NCBI GenBank assembly: GCA_964531805.1
Contig: CAZHGE010000002.1
Location: 31,164-95,163, forward strand
Length of the DNA: 64,000 bases
Direction of reading: 5' to 3'
Source of the DNA: RGIG8767 sp964531805
GTDB taxonomy: Bacteria; Bacillota; Clostridia; Lachnospirales; Lachnospiraceae
The notes below the pieces were generated by a model. It was not told where the DNA came from. It saw only the letters and a program-made list of their open reading frames with translations, and made no database searches. This document shows positions 46,177 to 55,111 of the stretch, piece by piece. The position numbers were made by a program, and so were the translations under genes. Positions within the stretch are counted from its first letter, which is position 1. Each line of letters opens with the position of its first letter.

Positions 46177-47397
46177 GTGAAAAATAGGAATCAATTAATT
46201 AGCATCATAGTTCCAATTTATAATATAGAAGCTTATCTTCCGACTTGTTTAGATAGTATACTAGCCCAGACATATCAAAATTTGGAAATTATTTTGGTTG
46301 ATGATGGTTCGACTGATCAATGTGGACAGATATGCGACATTTATGCTGGGAGAGATAGTCGCATTCGTGTGATTCATAAAGAGAATGGTGGGCTTGTGAG
46401 CGCAAGAAAGGTAGGAATGCGGGCATCAACAGGTTCGCTTATTGCATATGTGGATGGAGATGACTGGATTGAACCGGATATGTATGAACGTATGTATCAA
46501 AGGATGACTACACAGAATGTAGATATTGTTATGTGTGGGCGTTATGAAGATGTGGGAAATGTTTGCAAGGAAGTGTATCATGGTGTAGAAGAAGGCCGGT
46601 ACGACAAGCAGGAATTAATGCAGTACATATATCCTCAGATGATTGTTGGGGATGCTTTTTTTGAGTGGTGTATTTTCCCAGGCGTGTGGGACAAACTATT
46701 TCGCAGAGAATGTGTCGAAAAGTATCAAATGGCTGTGGATGAACGCATTGTAATGGGAGAGGATGCGGCTTGTGCCTATCCTTGTCTTTTGCATGTAGAT
46801 AGTATATATGTCATGCATGAATGTCTGTATCATTATAGGCAGACCACATCATCAATAGTGAAGCGTTTACAGGATTATGAGAAAGAACGAGAACAGTTTA
46901 GGATATTATATCAATCTGTGAAACGGGCTTTTCAAAAAGATAGTCAGATATATGATTTAAGCGAACAGTGGAAAAAGTATGTATTGTTTTTGATGATTCC
47001 ACGATCAGATGGTTTATATCGAGGCTATGAGAAATTGGATTATTTGTTCCCATTTTCAAAGGTGAAAAAAGGTTCTAGAATTGTGCTTTACGGTGCGGGA
47101 ACATACGGACAGAGGTTGTATACCTATCTGAATAAAACAGGATTTTGCGAAGTGACAGCATGGGTGGACCGTAATTTTGAAGAACTAAAGAAAGCTGGTT
47201 TGGATGTAGCTGCACCAACAATAATTTCAGAATTGCGGTATGACGCCATTGTGATTGCAAATACTTACGAAAAATCAAGAATGGGGTTATATAATGAATT
47301 GATTAAGAAATATCCAAAAGAGAAGGTCCATTTGATCGATACGGAGCTGATTTTTGATGAAGAAACGATGCGGGCATTTGGGTTAGAAAATGAATAA
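46177..47397 (+). CDS. GT2 glycosyltransferase with C-terminal Rossmann-like module
   Basis: 406 residues from a GTG start with AAAAGGA about 11 bases upstream. The GT2 part has ISIIVPIYNIEAYLPTCLDS, LVDDGSTDQCG, YVDGDDWIEPDMY and VMGEDAACAYPCLL. The module follows from about residue 300: IVLYGAGTYGQRLYTYLNK, VTAWVDRNFEELKKAG and DAIVIANTYEKSR. It is similar throughout to the gene at 43876, suggesting local duplication. Confidence 0.87.
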   Translation: MKNRNQLISIIVPIYNIEAYLPTCLDSILAQTYQNLEIILVDDGSTDQCGQICDIYAGRDSRIRVIHKENGGLVSARKVGMRASTGSLIAYVDGDDWIEPDMYERMYQRMTTQNVDIVMCGRYEDVGNVCKEVYHGVEEGRYDKQELMQYIYPQMIVGDAFFEWCIFPGVWDKLFRRECVEKYQMAVDERIVMGEDAACAYPCLLHVDSIYVMHECLYHYRQTTSSIVKRLQDYEKEREQFRILYQSVKRAFQKDSQIYDLSEQWKKYVLFLMIPRSDGLYRGYEKLDYLFPFSKVKKGSRIVLYGAGTYGQRLYTYLNKTGFCEVTAWVDRNFEELKKAGLDVAAPTIISELRYDAIVIANTYEKSRMGLYNELIKKYPKEKVHLIDTELIFDEETMRAFGLENE

Positions 47398-47426
47398 GCG
47401 ACTGTGGTAGTTTTTTTGAGGTGTAT

Positions 47427-48467
47427 ATGGATTATAATTTGATGGAAGTTACAAAAAAAATATATGATGTGATTGCAGATGAAGAATCCAAGCGTGTATT
47501 TGAGAACCGTATTATGTATAGTCTGACAAGAGACGAGCAGTATCTGATGAATTTGATTCAGAGTGTAGAGATATACAAGGCGATTCGGCAGGTGTTTGAG
47601 CGTGATACACGCAAAAAATATATATTTGGAGCAGGAATCAGAGGACAGTATTTAGTACAGTTATTCTCAGACGTGTCTTTTGAAGCATTTATAGATAGTT
47701 ATGCCAGCGGTTGTGTAAGTGGATTAGAGATTATTGCATTCGATGAGTTTATAAAGGCAGATGATGGAGATTCGATTATTTATATTTCAGCATTGAAGTA
47801 TCAGCAGGAGCAATATGAGCAGCTGAGAGCGGCTAGGATTAGCAAAGATAGAATTGTAAATATTGCAAAGATGCAGGCTGACTTTTGGTATGAAAGGCAA
47901 TATTTTGATTTGCCTGAATTGGGTCAAAATATGGGAGAGCGAGAAGTGTTCGTTGATGGTGGCTGCTATGATGCGGCAAATGCAATGCGTTTCATGGAGT
48001 TTGCTAAAGATACAGATGCTTATGTTTATGCGTTCGAACCGGATGAGGAGAACATGGTTCTGTGTGAAGAAAGATTAAAAGAGTCATGTGCGGGGAATTA
48101 TACATTATTTCAGAAAGGCTTATGGAGTGAGGAAACAATTCTTCGCTTTTCAGCCGGAGAAAATGTGGCTTCTCATTTATCAGAGGATGGGAATATAACG
48201 GTTCCGGTGGTGGATATTGATTCTATTGTTAAAGATAAGGTTACTTTTATCAAAATGGATATTGAAGGCAGCGAGTGTGAAGCAATAAAAGGAGCGCAGA
48301 ATACAATTAAAATGTATAAACCTCGTCTTGCAATAAGTGTATATCACAAATTAGAAGATATATGGGAAATTCCGAAACTAATTTTAGAATTGAATCCCAA
48401 TTATAAATTATATTTCAGGCATTATTCTATTGCAGGTGATGAAACGGTAGTGTATGCGGTAGAGTAA
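47427..48467 (+). CDS. FkbM-family methyltransferase with N-terminal Rossmann-like module
   Basis: 346 residues. The N-terminal module reads KYIFGAGIRGQYLVQLFSDV, FEAFIDSYASGCVSGLEIIA, SIIYISALKYQQEQYEQL. The methyltransferase begins near residue 174: VFVDGGCYDAANAMRF, VYAFEPDEENM and FIKMDIEGSECEAIKG. It ends like the FkbM protein at 18108 (IWEIPKLILEL against IFEIPKMIADM), so the two are probably related. The ATG at 47427 follows GAGG by five bases. It likely O-methylates a sugar. Confidence 0.88.
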   Translation: MDYNLMEVTKKIYDVIADEESKRVFENRIMYSLTRDEQYLMNLIQSVEIYKAIRQVFERDTRKKYIFGAGIRGQYLVQLFSDVSFEAFIDSYASGCVSGLEIIAFDEFIKADDGDSIIYISALKYQQEQYEQLRAARISKDRIVNIAKMQADFWYERQYFDLPELGQNMGEREVFVDGGCYDAANAMRFMEFAKDTDAYVYAFEPDEENMVLCEERLKESCAGNYTLFQKGLWSEETILRFSAGENVASHLSEDGNITVPVVDIDSIVKDKVTFIKMDIEGSECEAIKGAQNTIKMYKPRLAISVYHKLEDIWEIPKLILELNPNYKLYFRHYSIAGDETVVYAVE

Positions 48468-48532
48468 TATTCTTATTCGCTTAGGAAGCAAGGTATGCTT
48501 ATTACAAAACGCAAAGTAAGGGTATATATATT

Positions 48533-49432
48533 ATGAAAAAATGTCTTTTATGGGGAATGGGGCACTGCCTTTTTGAAAATATCAATCTACTTAAATATCA
48601 TGAGATGAAGGAACATTTTCAGGTGGTTGGTGTAACTGCAAAATCTTCTATTTATTCTGAAATGGGAGGATATCGTTATATAAATAAAAATGATATTAGT
48701 AAGGTGGAGTATGATTTTGTTATTGTGCTGGCGTATGCACCAGAAATATTAGAGTCAATTCTGAGAGATATAGCCAGTTTGAATATTAGTGATGAAATTG
48801 TATTTACTCATAATATATTAAAGAATCCTGCGTTCGATATAGAGAAACTACTGCAATTAAGAAAGAATCCACCGAGTATCATTGCATGTAATTGTTGGGG
48901 TGGGTATACCTATCATAACTTGGGATTGCCGTTCACATCTCCATTTATAGATATGTACGAGAGTGACGAGGATTATATAAAGATAATAGAAAATCTTGAT
49001 AAGTATATGAATGAAGAATTAGAGTTAATAGACATGCAGTATTATAGCTTATCAAAAAGCGATTATCCTGTAGTAAGGTGTGGAGATGTAAAATTGAATT
49101 TTTTGCATTATTCTTCTTTTGAACAAGCTGAACATTGCTGGGAAAAGAGAAAGAAGCGGATAAATTGGAATAATTTATTTGTTATGATATATACGAAGAA
49201 TCCGGAAATTGCGGAAAGATTTTCAAAATTACCGTATAAAAAGAAAATATGTTTTGTACCATTCCCAGCAGAAAATAAGTCGTTGTTGTATGTGGACTTT
49301 GTGAATAGAAAGGAATTGATACAAGTTCCCTTTGACATGATAGTTAATGGAATGGGAAATGGTTCTTATCCATATTATGATCCAGTTGATTTACTGGTAA
49401 ATGGTAAAGTGACAAAGATTGCAAAAATGTAG
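48533..49432 (+). CDS. DUF1919-like exopolysaccharide protein with N-terminal module
   Basis: 299 residues. Residues 1-95 are the shared module (CLLWGMGHCLFENINLLKYH, VVGVTAKSSIYSEMGGYRYI, FVIVLAYAPEILESILRDI). The rest resembles DUF1919: PSIIACNCWGGYTYHNLGLP, FTSPFIDMYESDEDYIKIIE and YPVVRCGDVKLNFLHYSSFE. DUF1919 genes occur in exopolysaccharide loci. The biochemical role is not established, and a sugar phosphotransferase or glycosyltransferase is possible. Confidence 0.78.
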   Translation: MKKCLLWGMGHCLFENINLLKYHEMKEHFQVVGVTAKSSIYSEMGGYRYINKNDISKVEYDFVIVLAYAPEILESILRDIASLNISDEIVFTHNILKNPAFDIEKLLQLRKNPPSIIACNCWGGYTYHNLGLPFTSPFIDMYESDEDYIKIIENLDKYMNEELELIDMQYYSLSKSDYPVVRCGDVKLNFLHYSSFEQAEHCWEKRKKRINWNNLFVMIYTKNPEIAERFSKLPYKKKICFVPFPAENKSLLYVDFVNRKELIQVPFDMIVNGMGNGSYPYYDPVDLLVNGKVTKIAKM

Positions 49433-49450
49433 GCAAGGAAGGAGTGCACT

Positions 49451-50617
49451 GTGGATTTTACAAAATTAAACAAAATATATATATTCGGTGCACATTCTAG
49501 AGCAAGAACATTGGCTGGATATTTGATAAAGATATATCCGTCTATTAAGATAGAAGCCTTTTTAACAGATAATACAGAGGATAATCCAGTTGAAATTAAT
49601 CAGGTTCCGGTTGTGAATTTGCTAGATGAAACAGTAATTGCGGGTGGTGTTTTAAAAAAAAATATACCAGTTTTTATTGGGACAAGAGGTGTTTTTCATG
49701 CACAGATAAGTGCTCACTTGTATTCGCTGGGGTTTACGGAAATTTATCCAGTAACAGTAGAACTGGATTTGCAGCTTCGTAATGATTTTTTGAAATGTTT
49801 TTTCACGGAGATAGGAAGAACATTTCAAAAAATTGATAATATGGATTGTGTTGGGGAGAGGAACTGTAGTGCAGGTGAAGGCGGCATTTCAAATATTGCG
49901 AATGAAAATTTCAGGGTAGAAATCAAGAGAAATGCAACCGTGTATGTAGCAAAATCTTTTTTTGATAAAGCTTTAACTATACCATATACATTAGCTCTCT
50001 ATGAAAGGGAAATACAGGTTGGTGCATCATTGACAAAAGATAGATTATCAGATGATATTTTGCTTGATGATGTTGGAGAAAATATTTCTCATAAGAATAA
50101 GCAGTATTGCGAATTGACGGCAATGTACTGGATTTGGAAGAATGCGAAAGAAGATATTGTTGGATTGGTGCATTATCGGAGACATTTTTTATTGCCAGAA
50201 GATTGGCAGTTAAAAATGGAACAAAATGAAATTGATGTCATTTTGCCGGTGCCATTGTATGTGGAGCCAAGTCTGGAAGCGAATTATAGAAGCCGCCATG
50301 ACGGAAGTGATTTAGATTATTTGTTTGAGTATGTGCGACAGCAGGATGAAGCAGAATATCAAAGTATGAAGAACTTTTTTGTCAAAGGGTTATATTCACC
50401 CTGCAATATGTTTATCATGCGAAAAGAAGTTCTGCATGATTTATGTGAGTGGCTTTTTCCTTTGCTGGATGCAACCGCTGAGCATGGCGGGCAGAAAGAG
50501 GATATCTATTTGAATCGTTATCCGGGATTCTTATCCGAGAGACTTTTATCCTATTTCTTTGAGAAGAATAGGGATAAGTATAGACTGGTTTATGCGGATA
50601 AGAATTTTTTGGCATAA
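49451..50617 (+). CDS. DUF4422-like glycosyltransferase with N-terminal module
   Basis: 388 residues from a GTG start with AAGGAG upstream. The N-terminal module has KIYIFGAHSRARTLAGYLIK, IEAFLTDNTEDNPVEINQVP and IPVFIGTRGVFHAQIS. From residue 155 the DUF4422 domain has DDVGENISHKNKQYCELTAM, YWIWKNAKEDIVGLVHYRRH and a late GFLSERLLSYFFEKN. DUF4422 proteins are GT-A-like transferases of capsule loci. Last gene of the second island. Confidence 0.83.
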   Translation: MDFTKLNKIYIFGAHSRARTLAGYLIKIYPSIKIEAFLTDNTEDNPVEINQVPVVNLLDETVIAGGVLKKNIPVFIGTRGVFHAQISAHLYSLGFTEIYPVTVELDLQLRNDFLKCFFTEIGRTFQKIDNMDCVGERNCSAGEGGISNIANENFRVEIKRNATVYVAKSFFDKALTIPYTLALYEREIQVGASLTKDRLSDDILLDDVGENISHKNKQYCELTAMYWIWKNAKEDIVGLVHYRRHFLLPEDWQLKMEQNEIDVILPVPLYVEPSLEANYRSRHDGSDLDYLFEYVRQQDEAEYQSMKNFFVKGLYSPCNMFIMRKEVLHDLCEWLFPLLDATAEHGGQKEDIYLNRYPGFLSERLLSYFFEKNRDKYRLVYADKNFLA

Positions 50618-50693
50618 TAAAAATAAAAAGTAAACTCCAAATAGCAAGTACGCATAAATATTGTATTAGATGTACATAATATCTTAGGCTATC

Positions 50694-50806
50694 TGCGCAT
50701 AATCAAAGAATGGTGAATTAATGCACTTGCGCATAATCAAAAATATGATGTACAATGTGCGTATAATCAAAGAAAGTGTGAAATTTAAATATGCGCATAA
50801 TCAGAA
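50694..50806 (+). repeat. Four-copy TGCGCATAATCA direct repeat array
   Basis: Copies start at 50694, 50728, 50758 and 50792. The core is TGCGCATAATCAAAGAA, and the third copy has TGCGTATAATC. The spacing of 34, 30 and 34 bases is about three helical turns. The array lies just upstream of the ATPase gene, like an operator with several sites. A weak fifth match (ACGCATAAAT) lies at about 50650. Confidence 0.75.
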
Positions 50807-50838
50807 TATGCTTAGAAAAGTATTATTTGGAGGTGCCT

Positions 50839-52197
50839 ATGGTATTAAAAAGAAAGATATATGAAAAACTTTTGAAATGGAAGAATGAAAGCCAGGGAAG
50901 GAAAGCCCTGATGGTAGAAGGTGCACGCCGTATTGGAAAGTCAACAATCTGTGAGGAGTTTGGAAAGAATGAGTACGAGAGTTATATTCTTGTTGACTTT
51001 GCAAAAAAAGATAAGGAAGTTGAGATGTACTTTGATAGACATTTGAATGACCTTGATACTTTTTTTATGCTGTTACAAGCACATTTTGGAAAAAAACTGA
51101 GAGAGAGAAAGTCACTTATTATTTTTGATGAGGTTCAGATGTTTCCGCAGGCAAGAGCTGCAATAAAATATTTGGTGGCAGATGGACGATATGATTATAT
51201 CGAAACGGGGTCATTGATATCCATTAAAGAAAATGTAAAGGATATTGTGATACCATCGGAAGAACGACATATTAATATGTATCCGCTGGATTTTGAAGAG
51301 TTTGCAATTGCGTTGGGAGAAGAATTACTTGTGGAATACATCAAAAAATGTTTCGAAAAGAAAGAACCTTTGGAAAGAAGTATGCACAATCAGGCAATGT
51401 TGTTATTTCACCAGTATATGCTGGTAGGTGGAATGCCAATGCCAGTAGTGGCATTTATTGAGAATAAAAAGGATTTTACTGAGGCGGACAGGGAAAAACG
51501 AGACATTCTTAAACTGTATCGTGAAGATATTATGAAAATAAATGCGCAGTATAGAAGTAAAGTGCTTGCTATATATGACCAGATACCGGGATTTCTTTCA
51601 CAGCATGAAAAAAGAGTTGTTTTTAAGCAGGTGCAGGATGGCAGTTACGCTGAGCAATATGAGGAAACATTTTTCTGGTTGTCAGATGCGATGATATCGA
51701 ATGAATGCTTTTTGTGTAATGATCCGAATGTAGGACTTTCATTAAATGAAACTAGGACTTACGTTAAGTGCTATATGGGAGACACTGGATTATTGCTTAG
51801 TCATGCTTTTGATGAGAATGAATTGCTTGAGGATGAAGTGTATAAGCAAATATTAGCAGGTAGGTTGCAAATCAATGAAGGAATGCTCTATGAAAATGTG
51901 ATAGCACAAATGTTGGTGGCGAATGGACACAAACTATATTTCTATAGTCATTACAACGAAGAAAAACATAGAAATGATATGGAGATTGATTTTATTATTT
52001 CAAATAACAGTAAGTTGAAATACAAGATGTATCCGATAGAAGTTAAATCCGGGAAACAGTATAAAACAACATCATTGAATAACTTTAGAGAAAAATACAA
52101 GGAACGAATAGGAGAAAGTTATATTATTCATCCAAGGGATTTGATTATAAAAGATGGTATTATCTGCATTCCGCCATATATGACTATGATGTTGTAA
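50839..52197 (+). CDS. DUF4143-type AAA ATPase
   Basis: 452 residues. Walker A is GARRIGKST (about residue 28), Walker B is SLIIFDEVQMFPQARA (about 92), followed by the YIETGSLISI sensor region. The C-terminal DUF4143 part has LLFHQYMLVGGMPMPVVAFI, MGDTGLLLSHAF and a nuclease-like fold segment EIDFIISN then YPIEVKSGK. Such ATPases are frequent accessory genes whose job is unclear. The ATG at 50839 follows GGAGGTG. The earlier in-frame ATG at 50791 falls inside the fourth repeat and is rejected. Confidence 0.9.
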   Translation: MVLKRKIYEKLLKWKNESQGRKALMVEGARRIGKSTICEEFGKNEYESYILVDFAKKDKEVEMYFDRHLNDLDTFFMLLQAHFGKKLRERKSLIIFDEVQMFPQARAAIKYLVADGRYDYIETGSLISIKENVKDIVIPSEERHINMYPLDFEEFAIALGEELLVEYIKKCFEKKEPLERSMHNQAMLLFHQYMLVGGMPMPVVAFIENKKDFTEADREKRDILKLYREDIMKINAQYRSKVLAIYDQIPGFLSQHEKRVVFKQVQDGSYAEQYEETFFWLSDAMISNECFLCNDPNVGLSLNETRTYVKCYMGDTGLLLSHAFDENELLEDEVYKQILAGRLQINEGMLYENVIAQMLVANGHKLYFYSHYNEEKHRNDMEIDFIISNNSKLKYKMYPIEVKSGKQYKTTSLNNFREKYKERIGESYIIHPRDLIIKDGIICIPPYMTMML

Positions 52198-52220
52198 TAA
52201 CTTTTAGGGGAGGAATACAA

Positions 52221-52883
52221 ATGAATTTTGAACTAATGGCATCTATGATGTGTGCCGATTATGGTCATTTAGAAAGAGAAGTACGGGAACTGGAAGAAGG
52301 AGGAATCGACTCCTTTCATATCGATATTATGGATGGCCGCTATGTGCCCAATTATGCCATGTCATTAAATGATATGCGCTATATAGCAAGTGCAACGACA
52401 AAACCGCTGGACGTTCATTTAATGGTAGAGCATCCAAGTACCCATATTGGATTGTTTTTGGAGAATCTTCGAAAAGGTGATACGGTTTATATTCATCCGG
52501 AAGCAGAGTATCATCCTTCTACTACTTTACAGAAGATTATTAATGCCGGTATGATTCCGGGGATTGCCATTAATCCGGGAACCAGTGTGGAAACGGTTAT
52601 GGAGATGCTACGTATTGTGAAAAAAGTATTGGTAATGTCTGTTAATCCTGGCAATGCAGGTCAGATGTATTTACCATATGTGGGACATAAATACGCAAAA
52701 CTTTTGTCCATGAAAGAAGAGATGGGATTTGAGTTATATTGGGATGGCGCGTGTAGTGCGGACAAAATTCAAAAATTTGCGCCAAAGGGTGTGAAAGGAT
52801 TTGTGCTTGGTACAACTCTTTTATTTGGGAAGGAAGTGTCCTATGGGGAGACTCTAAAGAATATCCGGGAGATGAAGTTTTAA
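52221..52883 (+). CDS. Ribulose-phosphate 3-epimerase family protein
   Basis: A 220-residue TIM barrel: MASMMCADYGHLEREVRELE, FHIDIMDGRYVPN, LDVHLMVEHP, MSVNPGNAGQMY and the late FVLGTTLLFG. The metal ligands (His and Asp of HIDIMD, His of HLMV, Asp of WDGA) are kept. It would interconvert ribulose 5-phosphate and xylulose 5-phosphate, or a related ketose phosphate. The two following genes fit a CDP-ribitol pathway, so it may supply ribulose 5-phosphate (inference). GGGGAGG precedes the ATG. Confidence 0.9.
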   Translation: MNFELMASMMCADYGHLEREVRELEEGGIDSFHIDIMDGRYVPNYAMSLNDMRYIASATTKPLDVHLMVEHPSTHIGLFLENLRKGDTVYIHPEAEYHPSTTLQKIINAGMIPGIAINPGTSVETVMEMLRIVKKVLVMSVNPGNAGQMYLPYVGHKYAKLLSMKEEMGFELYWDGACSADKIQKFAPKGVKGFVLGTTLLFGKEVSYGETLKNIREMKF

Positions 52884-52946
52884 TTAGTCTTATAAAGGGG
52901 TATTTTTTGTGCAAACTCCTTGCTTTGAGGATGAGAGGGGATTTGA

Positions 52947-53672
52947 ATGAACATAGCATTGATTTTATCAGGTGGAAGCGGAGTCAGGGTTGGAAGTAGT
53001 ATTCCAAAGCAGTATATTGAAGTATCAGGGAGACCCATTATTACATATTGTATTAAGACTTTGTCTGCTCATGAGGCAGTGGATGTAATCTGGATTGTGG
53101 CAGAAAAAGAATGGCAGGAAAAAATTATTGCATGGCTTAAGATGTTTGGGTTAGAAACTAAGGTAAAAGGTTTTTCTTTGCCGGGAGAAAATAGGCAGTT
53201 ATCTATTTTGAACGGTTTAGAAGACATTGCTGTTTTTGCAAAGGAAGAGGATTATGTTATGGTTCATGATGCGGCACGGCCCTGTTTGTCTGCACAGATG
53301 ATATCGGATTGTTTTGCAGGTGTGAATGGACATGATGGTATTTTGCCGGTTTTACCTATGAAGGATACGGTTTATCTGAGTAAGGATGGGAAGTCAATTG
53401 CATCTTTGCTCAACAGAGAGCAGATTTTTGCAGGACAGGCACCGGAGGTGTTTGTATTAGGAAAGTATTTGGATGCAAATCGGGAGTTGCTTGAGAAAGA
53501 GTGTGAGAATACGGATGGAAAGATGCAGTCTGTAATCTTATCCATAAATGGTTCTACAGAACCGGCTATATTAGCAGGTTTGGATGTGGCAATGATTCCT
53601 GGAGAAGAAGAGAATTTTAAGATAACAACCAGAGAAGATTTGGAGAGATTTCGAAAGTCGGTAGAGGGATAG
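52947..53672 (+). CDS. IspD/TarI-family cytidylyltransferase
   Basis: 241 residues with LSGGSGVRVGSSIPKQYIEV (CTP loop), VMVHDAARPCLSA and MIPGEEENFKITTREDLERF. These are common to IspD (isoprenoid pathway) and TarI (CDP-ribitol synthesis). The next gene is a zinc alcohol dehydrogenase in the place of TarJ, which favours TarI. GAGAGGGG lies upstream. Three bases separate it from the next gene. Confidence 0.85.
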   Translation: MNIALILSGGSGVRVGSSIPKQYIEVSGRPIITYCIKTLSAHEAVDVIWIVAEKEWQEKIIAWLKMFGLETKVKGFSLPGENRQLSILNGLEDIAVFAKEEDYVMVHDAARPCLSAQMISDCFAGVNGHDGILPVLPMKDTVYLSKDGKSIASLLNREQIFAGQAPEVFVLGKYLDANRELLEKECENTDGKMQSVILSINGSTEPAILAGLDVAMIPGEEENFKITTREDLERFRKSVEG

Positions 53673-53675
53673 AAA

Positions 53676-54722
53676 ATGAAGGCATATGTATTGCATGGTC
53701 CGAATGATATTCGATGTGAAGAGGTGTCTATGCCGATTCCGGCAGTAGGCGAAGTTTTGACTGAAGTAAAAGCGGCCGGTGTTTGCGGTTCGGATATTCC
53801 GCGCATTTATCAAACGGGAGCACATAAACATCCTTTGATACCGGGACATGAATTTTCGGGTGTTGTAGTTGGCTTGGGTGAAGGTGTTGAGACTACTTGG
53901 ATGGGAAAGAGAGTGGGTATTTTTCCACTGATTCCCTGTGGACAATGTGGACCATGTCAGAATAAACAGTATGAGATGTGCAGAAGTTATGATTATGTTG
54001 GTTCCAGGAGGGATGGGGCATATGCAGAGTATGTAACAGTACCGGCTGCTAATTTAATTGAACTTCCTGACAATGTATCTTTTGAAGCGGCGGCTATGCT
54101 AGAACCGATGGCGGTTGCCGTTCATGCTATGAGAAGAGTTTCGGTTAAAGCAGGGGATACCGTGGTAGTTTGCGGTGTTGGTACCATCGGAACATTATTG
54201 TTGATGTTTTTGCTGGATGCAGGCGTACATAAGATTCTGGTGGTAGGAAATAAGGAATCGCAAAAACAGAATGTATTAAAACTCGGTCTGGACGAAAAAT
54301 GCTATTGCGACAGTAAAACAGTGGATGTTACCGAATGGGTTCTGGAGCGTACAAATGGAAAAGGGGCAGATGTCTTTTTTGAATGTGTAGGAAGAAACGA
54401 AACGGTTACAAAGGCTGTTGATTTGACAGCTCCGGGGGGATACGTGTGTCTTGTAGGCAATCCGCATTCTGATATGATGTTTGAGAAGCAGGTATATTGG
54501 AAAATTCTGCGTAATCAGCTCAGATTGACAGGTACATGGAATTCATCCTTTACAGGAGAAATTGATGATGACTGGCATTATGTGTTAGAACGAGTGGCTG
54601 TGGGAGCGATTATTCCGGAAGAATTGATATCCCACAAGTTTCCTATTGAAGAAATTGAAAAGGGATTCCACATCATGCGTGATAAGGTGGAAGATTATGT
54701 GAAGATTATGATGGTGGTGTAG
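53676..54722 (+). CDS. Zinc-dependent medium-chain alcohol dehydrogenase, TarJ-like
   Basis: 348 residues. The catalytic zinc site is GVCGSDIPRIYQTG with GHEFSG. The structural zinc loop is PCGQCGPCQNKQYEMC. The nucleotide fold is VVVCGVGTIGTLLLMF. With the TarI-like partner it would reduce ribulose 5-phosphate to ribitol 5-phosphate. As a stand-alone enzyme it would be read as a sorbitol or threonine dehydrogenase relative, so the assignment rests on context. AGAGGGAT precedes the ATG. Confidence 0.85.
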   Translation: MKAYVLHGPNDIRCEEVSMPIPAVGEVLTEVKAAGVCGSDIPRIYQTGAHKHPLIPGHEFSGVVVGLGEGVETTWMGKRVGIFPLIPCGQCGPCQNKQYEMCRSYDYVGSRRDGAYAEYVTVPAANLIELPDNVSFEAAAMLEPMAVAVHAMRRVSVKAGDTVVVCGVGTIGTLLLMFLLDAGVHKILVVGNKESQKQNVLKLGLDEKCYCDSKTVDVTEWVLERTNGKGADVFFECVGRNETVTKAVDLTAPGGYVCLVGNPHSDMMFEKQVYWKILRNQLRLTGTWNSSFTGEIDDDWHYVLERVAVGAIIPEELISHKFPIEEIEKGFHIMRDKVEDYVKIMMVV

Positions 54723-55111
54723 GTATTTGATACCAAATATTGTGTAAAATCCGGTTCCCGCGATTGTACTTCCTATATAATTATAATACCTGTTATTTGT
54801 GCATATCGTAGAAAATATATAAAATGCTATATTTCACTTGCACCGCCATTTCTTGAATGGTATATTAATCTAAAGCATTACATATTCTAAGATTCTTTAT
54901 TGGATGAACTAGTCAGTGGTCCGATATCTTTTGGCAGTATTTCTGCGCTTATCTTTTGGAACATCAATGCTTTATTTCAAATCAATAAGGCAGTGAGGTT
55001 CATAGGATGTATTTGGGCAGTAATGTGCTGGGAAGAAGGTGCAATGCTTAGTATACAAAAGATTAAATGATGGATTTGATATCTCCTGCCACAGTTAGGA
55101 GGTATTCATGT
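54723..55111. other. Gene-poor stretch with direct repeat A
   Basis: 389 bases without a convincing gene. It contains a small palindrome GGTAT-TTG-ATACC near its start and the 39-base repeat at 54777-54815, whose second copy is at 56626. I saw no clear promoter apart from TATAAT-like sequence inside the repeat. Confidence 0.6.
54777..54815 (+). repeat. 39-base direct repeat, copy A
   Basis: It begins ATAATTATAATACCTGTTAT and matches 56626-56664 at 37 of 39 positions, same orientation. The two copies bracket the Rpn gene and the small gene at 56194. Confidence 0.85.

Noticed and set aside
50694..50806. Possible CRISPR array
   Set aside because: Only four short units of about 17 bases with gaps too short for spacers, no cas genes nearby, and one unit lies directly at a gene start.
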